Shown piece by piece: positions 26,164 through 35,428 of a DNA stretch of 64,000 nt. How positions within the stretch are numbered: position 1 is the stretch's first letter; each line of letters begins with the position of its first letter. The position numbers and the translations under genes are program-made. The notes under the pieces were generated by a model. That model was given only the letters and a program-made list of their open reading frames with translations. It ran no database searches and was not told where the DNA came from. The DNA lies in the NCBI RefSeq assembly GCF_050627025.1, contig NZ_CP192472.1. The stretch is one strand, 5' to 3'. This stretch comes from Variovorax paradoxus_P. Its GTDB lineage: Bacteria; Pseudomonadota; Gammaproteobacteria; Burkholderiales; Burkholderiaceae_C.

Positions 26164-27309
26164 ATGAAAGAACAAATAAGCGTCCCGGTCACCTTGATGC
26201 GCGGCGGCACAAGCAAGGCTGTTTTTCTCGCACAGCGTGACGTGCCGTCCGATCCGCAAGCGCTGCAGCGATTCCTTCTGGCACTGTTCGGCAGCCCGGA
26301 CGTGCGCCAGATCGACGGGCTTGGAGGCGCCGACATCCTCACAAGCAAATGCGCAATCATTGGGCCGCCGTCACGACCTGACGCGGACATCGACTACACC
26401 TTTGTGCAGATCGGGATCGATCAGCCAAGCGTGAGCTTCGAGATCGTCTGCGGCAACATTTCATCGGCCACCGGCGTCTACGCGCTGCAGGAGCGCCTCA
26501 TCCCCGTGCAGGAGCCCGCCACCACGGTGCGAGTGCACAACACCAACACCGGCAAGATTCTGCGCATGGTGGTGCAATGTGCGCACGGCGAGCCGCGCGT
26601 GGAAGGCGACACCGAAGTGGATGGGGTGCCTGCCAAGGGCGCCGAGGTCGCATTGGACTACTCCGGCACCAGCGGCGCCAGCACGGGCAGGTTGCTGCCC
26701 ACCGGGCAGGCACGTGATTCGGTCTACGTCTCAAAACTCGGTCGCGAGATACCCGTCTCGATCGTCGATGTGGGAACGGCTTGTGTCTTCATCCGCGCCG
26801 CGGATCTGGGCGTTACCGGCACGGAGCTTCCCGGTCAGCTCAGTTCCGATATCTACGAAATGGCCGAGGAAGTCAGGCGCTGGGCCGCCGATCGTTGCAA
26901 CCTGCCAGCGTCAGGAACCCTCACGCCCTACCAGATCCTCATCAGCGCAGCGCAAGACTACCGAACCATCGGCGGAGATCGAATCGTCAAGTCGTCGGAG
27001 ATCGACTTTGTTGCACGCATGGTTCTCAATGGTGGCGCGATGCACAAGGCCTTTCCAGGCGGTGGCTCGGTCTGCCTTTCCGTGGCAGCACAGATCGCAG
27101 GGACGATCCCCGCTGAGGCACGAGGCAGTCATGCCGGCCCGACGCGCATCCGCATCGGCCATCCGAGCGGTGTGATCGGAATTTTTGCGAGCGTGGCTCG
27201 CACTGCCGACGACGAGTGGACGGTCCGAGAAGTGCACTTCACCCGAACCGCTCGGCGGCTGTTTGATGGAACCGCCTACGTGAGGCGAGCTCTCCTCGAG
27301 GTTGGCTGA
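26164..27309 (+). CDS. PrpF family protein (2-methylaconitate isomerase / 4-oxalomesaconate tautomerase-like)
   Basis: This 381-residue protein has the duplicated diaminopimelate-epimerase-like fold of the PrpF family. N-terminal PVTLMRGGTSKAVF and the SFEIVCGNISSATG segment carry the Lys and Cys typical of these cofactor-free proton-shuttling isomerases. Relatives isomerise 2-methylaconitate or tautomerise 4-oxalomesaconate. It is divergent from the acyl-CoA operon across a 187-bp gap and is followed by an SDR, suggesting an unsaturated di- or tricarboxylic substrate; the exact one is unknown. Confidence 0.87.
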   Translation: MKEQISVPVTLMRGGTSKAVFLAQRDVPSDPQALQRFLLALFGSPDVRQIDGLGGADILTSKCAIIGPPSRPDADIDYTFVQIGIDQPSVSFEIVCGNISSATGVYALQERLIPVQEPATTVRVHNTNTGKILRMVVQCAHGEPRVEGDTEVDGVPAKGAEVALDYSGTSGASTGRLLPTGQARDSVYVSKLGREIPVSIVDVGTACVFIRAADLGVTGTELPGQLSSDIYEMAEEVRRWAADRCNLPASGTLTPYQILISAAQDYRTIGGDRIVKSSEIDFVARMVLNGGAMHKAFPGGGSVCLSVAAQIAGTIPAEARGSHAGPTRIRIGHPSGVIGIFASVARTADDEWTVREVHFTRTARRLFDGTAYVRRALLEVG

Positions 27310-27335
27310 TCTCACCGAACTGCCGAGGCATTGCA

Positions 27336-28115
27336 ATGATGACGCAAGATCTTTTTTCTCTGCGAGGCCGCACGGCTCTCGTCACGGGTGGCTCACGGGG
27401 TATTGGTCGCATGATCGCCGAGGGATTCTTGGCGCAAGGCGCACGCGTCTACATCAGCGCGCGCAAGGCCGCGGCATGCGATCTGGCGGCTTCGGAACTG
27501 TCAAAGCACGGACACTGCGTCTCGCTGCCTTACGACGTCTCCACCGTCGACGGCTGCCAGACCCTGGCCGCTGCCTACGCGCAGCATGAGACCACCTTGG
27601 ACATCCTGGTCAACAACGCCGGCGCTGCCTGGGGAGAAGACTTCGATGCTTTCCCCGAAAGCGGCTGGGACAAGGTGGTCGATCTCAACATGAAGACACC
27701 CTTCTTCTTGACGAAGGCGCTGTCCGAACCGCTGCGCGCTGCGGCCAAGGAGCGTGTGGGGAAGATCATCAACATTGCGTCCACGGATGGCATCGCGCTC
27801 AACCCTCAGGAGAATTACTCCTACGTCGCCAGCAAGGCGGGCTTGATCCACCTGTCCCGGCGCATGGCGCTGCGCCTGGCGCAGGACAACATCGCGGTCA
27901 GCGCCATTGCACCGGGCGCGTTTCCCTCCGAGATGAACCGCAACGCACGCGACCGCGGCGACGAACTGTCCGAACACATACCCGCCAGACGCATCGGCAC
28001 TTCAGAGGACATCGCAGGCGCGGCGATCTTCCTGGCGTCGCGTGCAGGTGACTACGTGATGGGCGCTACCCTGGTGGTGGACGGTGGTGTGACCCACGCC
28101 CGAGCCTACAGGTGA
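27336..28115 (+). CDS. SDR family oxidoreductase
   Basis: This 259-residue short-chain dehydrogenase has the glycine motif ALVTGGSRGIGRMIAEGFLA, NNAGAAWGE and catalytic YSYVASKAGLIHLSRRMALR. It resembles the RhlG-like/FabG-like group. The start is one of two consecutive ATG codons at 27336 and 27339. It lies 26 bp after the PrpF-like gene and is probably cotranscribed with it. The substrate is unknown. Confidence 0.89.
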   Translation: MMTQDLFSLRGRTALVTGGSRGIGRMIAEGFLAQGARVYISARKAAACDLAASELSKHGHCVSLPYDVSTVDGCQTLAAAYAQHETTLDILVNNAGAAWGEDFDAFPESGWDKVVDLNMKTPFFLTKALSEPLRAAAKERVGKIINIASTDGIALNPQENYSYVASKAGLIHLSRRMALRLAQDNIAVSAIAPGAFPSEMNRNARDRGDELSEHIPARRIGTSEDIAGAAIFLASRAGDYVMGATLVVDGGVTHARAYR

Positions 28116-28171
28116 GTGTGTCGATGGGATGGCCGCTGGTGTGCGGCGACGCGCTGACCTGAGATCGCGTG

Positions 28172-28966
28172 TCATCCATCGACTCGAAAACGGTCGTTGA
28201 TGTAGGTGGCGGGCGGCTTTCCAAAAGCCTTCTTGAACATCGTGTTGAAGGCAGAGGGCGATTCATAGCCCAGGTCGTAGGCGACTTGCTGGACGGTCGC
28301 GCCACCGGACAGCTCGCGAAGTGCCACGATCATCTGCAGCTGGCGCCGCCAGCGCCCAAAGCTCAGGCCCATCAGCGAGGTGCACAGTCGATTCAACGTT
28401 CGATCGCTCATGCCCAGTTCGCTTGCCCAGTTCGTCTGGGTCCTGCGATCAGAGGGATCGCGCATCATCGCCGTCGAGATCTTTCTGAGCCTTGCGTCCT
28501 CAGGCATCGGCAGGAACATTTCCTCCCTGGGCATCGCGCACAGCTGGTCGAGCAGCACCTGCGCCAGTCGGCCGGTCGGCCCGTTTACTTCATAGACGGG
28601 CGGCAACCCTGCGAGGTACTGAATCATCTCGCTGAGCATCGGGCTGATGCGCAAGGTGCAGCAACGATCAGGCAAGGGGGCAGCGCCAGGTTCCACGAAG
28701 AGGTAGAAGATCTGCGCGTTCGCCGTTCCTCGGTTGCTGTGCGGCGTACCGCCGGGAATCCACACGCCCGCCTGGGGTGGGACCATCCATAAGGCACCGG
28801 GCACCTCGCAGGAGACGGCACCGCGCAGCGCGATCACGAGCTGGCCGGACCGGTGCTCGTGCACAGGAATCTCTCGCTCGCGCGCCGCCACATCGACGCG
28901 CAGTGCCATCACAGGTACTGACGGTTCGTAGTCCAGAGCTGGTTCGCCGAATTCTGCTCTTCGCAT
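28172..28966 (-). CDS. AraC family transcriptional regulator with cupin sensor domain
   Basis: This 264-residue regulator has an N-terminal cupin-like domain (VHEHRSGQLVIALRG, GVWIPGGTPHSN). The C-terminal double helix-turn-helix ends in the AraC signature around VAYDLGYESPSAFNTMFKKA. It matches the NimR/YdiP-type AraC layout. It converges on the SDR gene and is the nearest regulator to the PrpF/SDR pair and the acyl-CoA operon; targets are not proven. Confidence 0.89.
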   Translation of the reverse strand: MRRAEFGEPALDYEPSVPVMALRVDVAAREREIPVHEHRSGQLVIALRGAVSCEVPGALWMVPPQAGVWIPGGTPHSNRGTANAQIFYLFVEPGAAPLPDRCCTLRISPMLSEMIQYLAGLPPVYEVNGPTGRLAQVLLDQLCAMPREEMFLPMPEDARLRKISTAMMRDPSDRRTQTNWASELGMSDRTLNRLCTSLMGLSFGRWRRQLQMIVALRELSGGATVQQVAYDLGYESPSAFNTMFKKAFGKPPATYINDRFRVDG

Positions 28967-29092
28967 ATTGAGAACGTTGATGCAGGCTCCTCATTGTTGC
29001 CAGGGTACGCCGCCTCAGCGATGACCGAAAAGAGAAGTCATTCGTCCAACTTTGCAATTCTCGGCTCGAGTGCCGGTCAGTAGCATCGTCGC

Positions 29093-29401
29093 ATGAAAAT
29101 GATTCGCAATAAGAATGAGATGGTTTCGGCCCAGGCACTCCTCATCCTTCTCATCGGCCTGGTGCTGATTGGCGCGGCTCGTCGGTCGTGCAACACCGCG
29201 GGCGGAGCACTCTCGGAATCGATCTCGCAGCGCTTCGGCACGCTGCTGTATCCAACAATTCCGGCGCAGGAACTGACACAACTGGCCAGCCCCATTCACC
29301 AATGGCTTCGCGATTTTGCCAGCATCACCGTCTGCGGTTTGCGCTCGCGCTCCTGTTTCTTGAGGAAGCGCGTTCGTGCGATTTCTCGGGGCGCAGCATG
29401 A
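29093..29401 (+). CDS. possible small membrane ORF ahead of the efflux operon (doubtful)
   Basis: This 102-codon frame has one hydrophobic stretch, ALLILLIGLVLIGAA, near residue 16. Its stop overlaps the FUSC start as ATGA, which would suit coupling. The C-terminal part looks like non-protein sequence rich in Arg, Ser and Cys, and I do not recognise it. The first 25 bp are AT-rich and resemble a Fur-type site more than a coding start. It may be only leader DNA of the efflux operon. Confidence 0.25.
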   Translation: MKMIRNKNEMVSAQALLILLIGLVLIGAARRSCNTAGGALSESISQRFGTLLYPTIPAQELTQLASPIHQWLRDFASITVCGLRSRSCFLRKRVRAISRGAA

Positions 29402-31416
29402 TCGCGCTGCCGCGTTTCTCTCGGCAGGAGTTGCTCTTTTCTCTCAAGAGCTTCGCCGCAGCCATGCTTGCGCTGTACCTGTCGAGCCGCTTCGGACTGC
29501 CCCGGCCCTTCTGGGCCATGATGACCGCCTACATCGTGGCCCACCCGCTGGCCAGCCACGTGCGCTCAAAGGCTCTGTACCGATTCCTGGGCACCTTGCT
29601 GGGGTGCGCAGCGACCGTGTTGCTCGTCCCCTCGCTGTCCGGGTCCCCGGAGCTCCTGTCGCTGGCGTTGGCGCTGTGGGTGGGACTGTGCCTTTATGTT
29701 TCGTTGCTGGACCGCAGCGCGCGTTCTTACGTCTTCATGCTGGCTGGCTACTCAGCCGCTTTGATCGGTTTTCCTCTGGTAGAAGCGCCGGCGGCGATGT
29801 TCGACACGGCCGTCGCACGGGTCACTGAAATCGGGCTTGGAATCCTGTGTGCCAGCGTGGTCCACAGCATCGCGCTTCCTGCCGGCCTGGGCCCGTCCCT
29901 GCTTGGCGTGATGGATCGCGCACTTGGGGATGCGCGGCAATGGCTCACCGACCTTCTGCGCGAGACACCGATCAAAGCAAAGGACGCTCGAATTGCGGCG
30001 GACCGCCAGCGGTTGGCCCTGGACATCACACAGCTGCGTCTGCTCTCCACGCATGTGCCCTTTGATACCCATCTGCGCTGGACCGGTGGCGCCATCGACG
30101 CCCTGCAAGACCGTCTGGCCGCCCTCACCCCGGTGCTCTCGGCGGTGGAGGATTGCCTAAAAGCGCTGCGCACCGCCACAGGCGGGTTGCCGGATGACAT
30201 CGGCTCGACCCTCGCGCGGCATTCAGGCTGGCTGGCTCCGAGCGCGACCCATGCGGGAGTGGAGAAAGCGCGCGTCGCGTTTCGCGCGATCGCAGACGGT
30301 CCGGCCGCTTCGCCCTGGATCCGCGCGCTGCGGATCGATCTGGCAACCCGTCTGGAGGACCTGGTTGCGCACTGGGATGCCTGCACCACGTTGCGCAACG
30401 CTATCGACGCTTGCGTTGCCGGGAACGCGGTGCCGTTGCGGCGCACCGCGGCTCTGGGTCGCAGGGTGCTTCACCTGGACAGAGGGCTCGCGCTGCGGTC
30501 GGCGATCACTGCGGTGCTGGGCACCTGCCTATCGTGTGCTCTGTGGATTGCAACGGGCTGGCCCTCGGGATCCGCCATGGCCATGGGCGCTGCCGTCTTT
30601 TGCAGCTTCTTCGCCACCATGGACGATCCGGTGCCAGCCATGCACAAGTTCATCACAGCGCTGTTGTGGTCGTTGCCCGTGTCTGTCTTTTATGTCTTGG
30701 GGGTCATTCCGCTGGCACATGACTTTGGCATGCTGGTGCTGTGCATCGCGCCTGTGTTTTTGGTGGTCGGGTGCTACATGGCACGGCCGGCCAGTTCCTT
30801 GTCGGCCCTTGGCATGTTCTTCGGTGTCGCCGGAACGCTCGCGCTTCAAGATACGGCCACCGCCGATTGGGTGAGCTTCATCAGTTCCAACCTGGCCTTG
30901 TTCGTGGGTGCGGTGATCGCGGCCCGCGTCACCGCTCTCATGCGCAGCGTGGGGCGTGACTGGACGGCCAGGCGCATACGCCTTGCGACATGGCACGACC
31001 TTGCCGCTCTGGCCGCCCATCCGCAGGACGCATCCGCCCGAGACGCCTTTGGCTCGCGCATGCTCGACAGGATGGCGCTGTTGGCGCCGCGCGTGGCGCC
31101 CGACGGTCCCGAAGCGGTCCAGACCGCGGCACACCGCGCGCTTCGCGAACTGCGCCTGGGGGCAGACATCGCTGCGCTGCAGCGGCATCGCGCGCGCCTT
31201 CCGGCAGGCCCCGTCAGCCGCCTCTTCAAGGAATTGGCGCTCGTCCTTCGCGCCCAGGTGGCAGGAGCACCACCGCGTCATGCGTCGCTGCTGCCGCATA
31301 TCGATCGGCTGTTGCTCGATGCCCTGATCGCGGACACCGAGCGGCCTGCCGTCGCGGCACTCGTGGGCCTTCGACGCAACCTCTTTCCGGCCGCTCCCGC
31401 CGCGCTCCAACCATGA
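29398..31416 (+). CDS. FUSC family inner-membrane efflux protein (AaeB-like)
   Basis: This 672-residue protein has two blocks of membrane helices, around residues 15-170 and 355-500, each followed by a cytoplasmic region: the FUSC/AaeB layout. The N terminus shows the family stretch ELLFSLKSFAAAMLALYLSS followed by GLPRPFWAMMTAYIV. AaeB-type proteins with an HlyD partner export aromatic acids such as p-hydroxybenzoate. The ATG at 29398 gives the normal N terminus; upstream codons are not family-like. Its stop overlaps the DUF1656 start. Confidence 0.9.
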   Translation: MIALPRFSRQELLFSLKSFAAAMLALYLSSRFGLPRPFWAMMTAYIVAHPLASHVRSKALYRFLGTLLGCAATVLLVPSLSGSPELLSLALALWVGLCLYVSLLDRSARSYVFMLAGYSAALIGFPLVEAPAAMFDTAVARVTEIGLGILCASVVHSIALPAGLGPSLLGVMDRALGDARQWLTDLLRETPIKAKDARIAADRQRLALDITQLRLLSTHVPFDTHLRWTGGAIDALQDRLAALTPVLSAVEDCLKALRTATGGLPDDIGSTLARHSGWLAPSATHAGVEKARVAFRAIADGPAASPWIRALRIDLATRLEDLVAHWDACTTLRNAIDACVAGNAVPLRRTAALGRRVLHLDRGLALRSAITAVLGTCLSCALWIATGWPSGSAMAMGAAVFCSFFATMDDPVPAMHKFITALLWSLPVSVFYVLGVIPLAHDFGMLVLCIAPVFLVVGCYMARPASSLSALGMFFGVAGTLALQDTATADWVSFISSNLALFVGAVIAARVTALMRSVGRDWTARRIRLATWHDLAALAAHPQDASARDAFGSRMLDRMALLAPRVAPDGPEAVQTAAHRALRELRLGADIAALQRHRARLPAGPVSRLFKELALVLRAQVAGAPPRHASLLPHIDRLLLDALIADTERPAVAALVGLRRNLFPAAPAALQP

Positions 31417-31625
31417 TCGAAGTCAACTTTTGGGGCATGCAGTTGCCCTGGCTTTTGCTGCTGGCAGCCGGCGCGCTGCCGTGTGCCTGGGCAATGCGCC
31501 GCCTGCTGGCCATCGTCGGTGCCTACCGATGGATCTGGCACCCCGCCCTGTTTGACCTTGCGCTGTACGTCCTGGTGCTCTGCGCCTTGGCTTCTCTCAC
31601 CGGCGCAACCGCCGCCTCGTCCTGA
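31413..31625 (+). CDS. DUF1656 small membrane protein (AaeX-like)
   Basis: This 70-residue protein has two hydrophobic helices, WLLLLAAGALPCAWAMRRLL and a C-terminal LALYVLVLCALASL, typical of the DUF1656/AaeX family that accompanies FUSC and HlyD genes. The ATG at 31413 overlaps the FUSC stop (ATGA). Its role is unknown but it is conserved in this operon type. Confidence 0.88.
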   Translation: MIEVNFWGMQLPWLLLLAAGALPCAWAMRRLLAIVGAYRWIWHPALFDLALYVLVLCALASLTGATAASS

Positions 31626-31645
31626 AATCCGGACCGCTTCAACCC

Positions 31646-32629
31646 ATGAAATCTGACGCCCTCCCCTCGCCCGCCTGGACTTCACGTCTTGCCCGTCCCG
31701 TCGTTCGTCTGTTGGTCACCGTGCTGATGGTGGCCGCAGCCGGCTGGGCAGGCTGGCGCCTCTGGGACCACTATGAACTCGCCCCGTGGACACGCAACGG
31801 ACGCGTGCGGGCCAATGTCGTGCAAGTCGCTCCTGACGTGTCTGGCATGATCGCGAATGTGGCGGTGCACGACAACCAGTCCGTTGCTGCTGGCGCCTTG
31901 CTGTTCTCGGTGGACAAGGCCCGCTTCGAGCTGGCGCTGGAACAGGCCCAGGCCGCCGCCGAGACGCAGCGCATCGCGATCAGCAACCAGCGCATCACGC
32001 TCGCACAGGCGCAGCGCGAGAGCCAGCGCAATTCCGACCTGGGCGATTTGATCTCGCTGGAAGCTCGCGAGCAGTCGCGCCTGAAGGTGGACCAGGCCAA
32101 AGGCGCACTTCAAGCTGCCGAAGCGGCGTTGCGGCAGGCGCAGGTTGCGTTGAACACCTCGATGTTGAATCTGGAGCGCACCCAGGTGCGCGCACCCACC
32201 GCGGGGCTCGTGACCAATCTCGACCTGCGCCAAGGCGCCTATGCGAGCGCTGGCCACCCCGTGATGGCGTTGGTTGACGCGGGCTCCATTTATGTCGAAG
32301 GCTATTTCGAGGAAAACAAGCTGGCTCGGATTCATCAGGGCGACCGTGTGCGAGTCACGCCGATGGGTGGCCCGGCGCTCGATGGCACCGTCGAAAGCAT
32401 CGCCGCCGGCATCGCTGATCGCGACCGCAGCACCAGCACCAACCTGCTTCCCAGCGTCAATCCCACCTTCAACTGGGTGCGGCTTGCGCAGCGCGTGCCC
32501 GTGCGCGTGAAGCTCGATCAGACGTCCTCCAGCACCCGTTTGGTCGCAGGCCAGACAGTCACCGTTGAAATCCTCGAGACTGCTCGAACCACGGCCGCCA
32601 CGGCCCGGGCTTCGGAAAGCCGGGAATGA
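31646..32629 (+). CDS. HlyD/AaeA-type membrane fusion protein
   Basis: This 327-residue periplasmic adaptor has one N-terminal membrane helix (about residues 15-35), then the biotinyl-lipoyl-like segment VQVAPDVSGMIANVAVHDNQ. A helical hairpin follows (about residues 90-170), then the beta-barrel half starting APTAGLVTNLDLRQGAYASAG. It links the FUSC protein to the outer-membrane factor encoded next. Its stop overlaps that gene as ATGA. Confidence 0.92.
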   Translation: MKSDALPSPAWTSRLARPVVRLLVTVLMVAAAGWAGWRLWDHYELAPWTRNGRVRANVVQVAPDVSGMIANVAVHDNQSVAAGALLFSVDKARFELALEQAQAAAETQRIAISNQRITLAQAQRESQRNSDLGDLISLEAREQSRLKVDQAKGALQAAEAALRQAQVALNTSMLNLERTQVRAPTAGLVTNLDLRQGAYASAGHPVMALVDAGSIYVEGYFEENKLARIHQGDRVRVTPMGGPALDGTVESIAAGIADRDRSTSTNLLPSVNPTFNWVRLAQRVPVRVKLDQTSSSTRLVAGQTVTVEILETARTTAATARASESRE

Positions 32630-34086
32630 ATGCCATGTCCCGACTCCTGGCCGCTGCCACGGCAGCAAGCGCACTGCTCGTCGGTTGTGCCCGCCCGCCC
32701 GTGGGGCCGGACTACGTGCCTCCCGTCCCTCTGTCTTTCGCGCAATCCGCCTCCGCAGGCACCTTCCAATCTGCCGGCGGCCATGCGGCGGACACGGCTC
32801 TGCCGCGGCGCTGGTGGAGGCTCTACGACGACCGGCAGCTGGACGCGTTGGTCACACAGGCGCTGGAACACAACACCGACCTGCGGCAGGCTGTGGCCAA
32901 CCTGGAGCGCGACCAGGCGCTGGCAGCCGAGGTGCACGGACATGAGAAGCCGACGGTGGCAGCCAGCGGTGGTCCCGGATTCGGGCACATGTCGGGCTTG
33001 AGCCTCCTGCAGCGCGACTACGAACCGCCCAGCCGCGGCACATACAGCGCGGGGGTTTCCTTGTCGTATCAACTGGACCTGTTCGGTCAACTGCGTCGCG
33101 CCATCGAAGCGGCCGAGGCCAACACCGGCGCCGCGCAGGCGGCGTTGGACCTTGTACGTGTAAGCGTGGCCGGCGGCGTGGCACATGCCTATGCGCAAGC
33201 ATGTTCAAGCGGCTATCGCTTGCGCGCAGCGCAGGAGTCGGTTCGTCTGCAGGAGGAGGCGATCCGCCTCTCCGAGCGGCTTCAACAAGCGGGCAAGGTG
33301 GGGGAGATCGACATTGCACGTGCGCAAGCCCAGTTGGAACAACTGCGTGCCGCGCTGCCGCCGATTCGGGCCCAGCGCCAAGGTGCGTTGTACCGGCTGG
33401 CAACACTGACCGGCGCAGCACCTCGCGACTTCCCTGCGGCCGTGGCCAAGTGCGAGCAGCCGCCGCGCTTGGCGGGACTGCTTCCGGTAGGAGACGGCGC
33501 GGCCCTTTTGCGCCGGCGGCCCGACGTTCGCCAAGCGGAACGCAGCTTGGCCGTCGCCACCGCCCGCATCGGCGTGGCAACAGCCGACCTTTACCCAAAG
33601 GTGTCGCTGGGCCTCTCGACCAGCTCGGCGGGCTTTTTGGCAAGATTTGGAAACCGGGAAACGCTCAGCTACAGCCTGGGCCCGCTGATCAACTGGACGC
33701 TACCCAACACCGGCGTTGCCCGCGCTCGCATCGCGCAGGCCGAGGCGGCCACCCGGGTTGCCGCTGCCCGCTTCGACGGGACCGTACTGGCGGCACTGCG
33801 CGAGGTCGAAACGGCGCTCGATGTCTACGCGCACGAGTTGGAGCGTCATGCTGCGCTCTCGGCCGCGCAAGAGCAAAGTGCCGTCGTCGCCCGGCAGGCG
33901 CGCAAGCTCTATGTCAACGGTAAGACCGGTCAGCTTGAAGCAGTGGATGCAGAGCGCACCCTGGCAGCCAGCGAAGCCGCTCTGGCAACGTCCGCTGCCC
34001 TGTTGGCAGAGGATCAAGTCGCCGTATTCATGGCGCTGGGAGGTGGCTGGGAAGCCGATGAGGTCCTCGCGAATGCCGTGCATTAG
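32626..34086 (+). CDS. RND-type outer-membrane efflux lipoprotein (NodT/OprM family)
   Basis: This 486-residue outer-membrane factor starts with a lipoprotein signal peptide whose lipobox is ALLVGC (Cys near residue 21). Two outer-membrane-efflux repeats follow, including LDALVTQALEHNTDLRQAVA and LRRRPDVRQAERSLAVATAR. It completes a four-gene tripartite pump operon (FUSC, DUF1656, HlyD, outer-membrane channel) with all junctions overlapping or tight. I infer aromatic carboxylic-acid export, useful next to aromatic-acid catabolism. Confidence 0.93.
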   Translation: MNAMSRLLAAATAASALLVGCARPPVGPDYVPPVPLSFAQSASAGTFQSAGGHAADTALPRRWWRLYDDRQLDALVTQALEHNTDLRQAVANLERDQALAAEVHGHEKPTVAASGGPGFGHMSGLSLLQRDYEPPSRGTYSAGVSLSYQLDLFGQLRRAIEAAEANTGAAQAALDLVRVSVAGGVAHAYAQACSSGYRLRAAQESVRLQEEAIRLSERLQQAGKVGEIDIARAQAQLEQLRAALPPIRAQRQGALYRLATLTGAAPRDFPAAVAKCEQPPRLAGLLPVGDGAALLRRRPDVRQAERSLAVATARIGVATADLYPKVSLGLSTSSAGFLARFGNRETLSYSLGPLINWTLPNTGVARARIAQAEAATRVAAARFDGTVLAALREVETALDVYAHELERHAALSAAQEQSAVVARQARKLYVNGKTGQLEAVDAERTLAASEAALATSAALLAEDQVAVFMALGGGWEADEVLANAVH

Positions 34087-34167
34087 CGCACGCCTGAGCG
34101 TTTCTCAAGCGAAATATGGAGCAAACGAAAATGCCACAACGTCAGTCCGAGCGGGCCGCGATGCTTG

Positions 34168-35073
34168 ATGGACGGGTTTAATCTTCTGAAGACCTTTTTG
34201 GAGGTCGCCAACGTCGGCAGCTTCTCGCGCGCAGCGGGCAAGCTGGGAATCTCCAAGGCCAGCGCGAGCAAGCATGTCGCGACGCTTGAGGCGCGCTTCA
34301 ACGTACGGCTTATGAACCGCTCAACGCGGTCGGTGACATTGACTGATGCTGGAAGGCTGCTCCAGCTTCGCAGCGCACCGCTGATGGAGATGGTCGAGTC
34401 GACGCAGAGCGAATTGCAGGCTCATGGCTCGCGCCCAAGCGGCCGTCTGCGCGTGGCGGGGCTTCATGGGCTCGTGCAAACCGACTTCCCGAGTCTATTG
34501 AGCGAGTTCCTGACTCTCTACCCAGATGTCCATATCGACCTACAGATCGGCAATCGCGTGGTCGATCTCGTGGAGGAAGGTGTCGACATTGCCCTGAGGT
34601 TCGGGCGCATCGGCGACGAGAACCTGATCGTGCGTCGCCTCCAACGAGTGGAACTCACCCTCTGCGCCACGCGCAGTTACTGGGCCAGGCGCGGCATCCC
34701 TCAAATGCCCGACGACATGCGATGGCACGACGTGCTCACTTACTCGCTATCGGCGGGCGCCCCGCACATTCCGTTCGAAGTCGATGGCGAGCCATACAAC
34801 CTCCCGATCTACGGACGCATGGATGCAAACGACTCAAGCACTCTCATCGCCGCGGCACTGGCCGGCATCGGCGCGGTGTGTGTGCCGGCGTTGCTAGCTC
34901 AGCCGTACACAGAACGCGGCAGCCTGGTCCCGGCGCTCAAGGAATTCATGCCACGTGACATCTGGCTCTACGCGGCGTACACGCAGCGCCGGCACAACAG
35001 CGCAGCCCTGCGTGCATTACTGAAATTGCTTGAAACGCGCATGGGAGACGGCGCACCCGACCATCCGACCTAG
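34168..35073 (+). CDS. LysR family transcriptional regulator
   Basis: This 301-residue regulator has an N-terminal helix-turn-helix (FSRAAGKLGISKASASKHVA) and an effector domain of the CrgA/DsdC-like group with GVDIALRFGRIGDENLIVRR. The start is the ATG at 34168; a TTG one codon earlier is in frame. It follows the efflux operon in the same direction after about 80 bp. An AaeR-like role in controlling the pump is reasonable but unproven. Confidence 0.88.
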   Translation: MDGFNLLKTFLEVANVGSFSRAAGKLGISKASASKHVATLEARFNVRLMNRSTRSVTLTDAGRLLQLRSAPLMEMVESTQSELQAHGSRPSGRLRVAGLHGLVQTDFPSLLSEFLTLYPDVHIDLQIGNRVVDLVEEGVDIALRFGRIGDENLIVRRLQRVELTLCATRSYWARRGIPQMPDDMRWHDVLTYSLSAGAPHIPFEVDGEPYNLPIYGRMDANDSSTLIAAALAGIGAVCVPALLAQPYTERGSLVPALKEFMPRDIWLYAAYTQRRHNSAALRALLKLLETRMGDGAPDHPT

Positions 35074-35428
35074 AAGCAGAGAACTGAGATACATCCATTC
35101 AACAAGCGCCCGCAGCGTATCGCTCAAAGGGGTCATCCAAATCGTCTCGACAGGCGAAGATCGAGATCGAACTCCGCACTGCCTGTCGAGACAACGCTGA
35201 CGAAGCCGCTGAGGGTGCGGTCTTGGATGCGATTCTTCTAGCTTGTGACAAGCCCGCCTTTGAGCGGGAAGATGCGCGAGACCTCGCGATCATGGAGCGG
35301 AGAGCCTGCTGCCACCTGGGCGATGCCTGTGAACAGGCTGCAATGAAGAAAAGAGAGTCAGAAAGCACGACCGTATTGCGCCAACCATCCTCCAACCAGC
35401 GACGACGGCCCCGGCGCCGGCGCGGGGG
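35074..35428. other. gene-free interval between two LysR genes
   Basis: This 355-bp interval separates convergent LysR genes. Open frames on both strands run through it but show no recognisable protein pattern, and one continues antisense into the next gene. I see no clear terminator hairpin or repeat. Confidence 0.5.
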
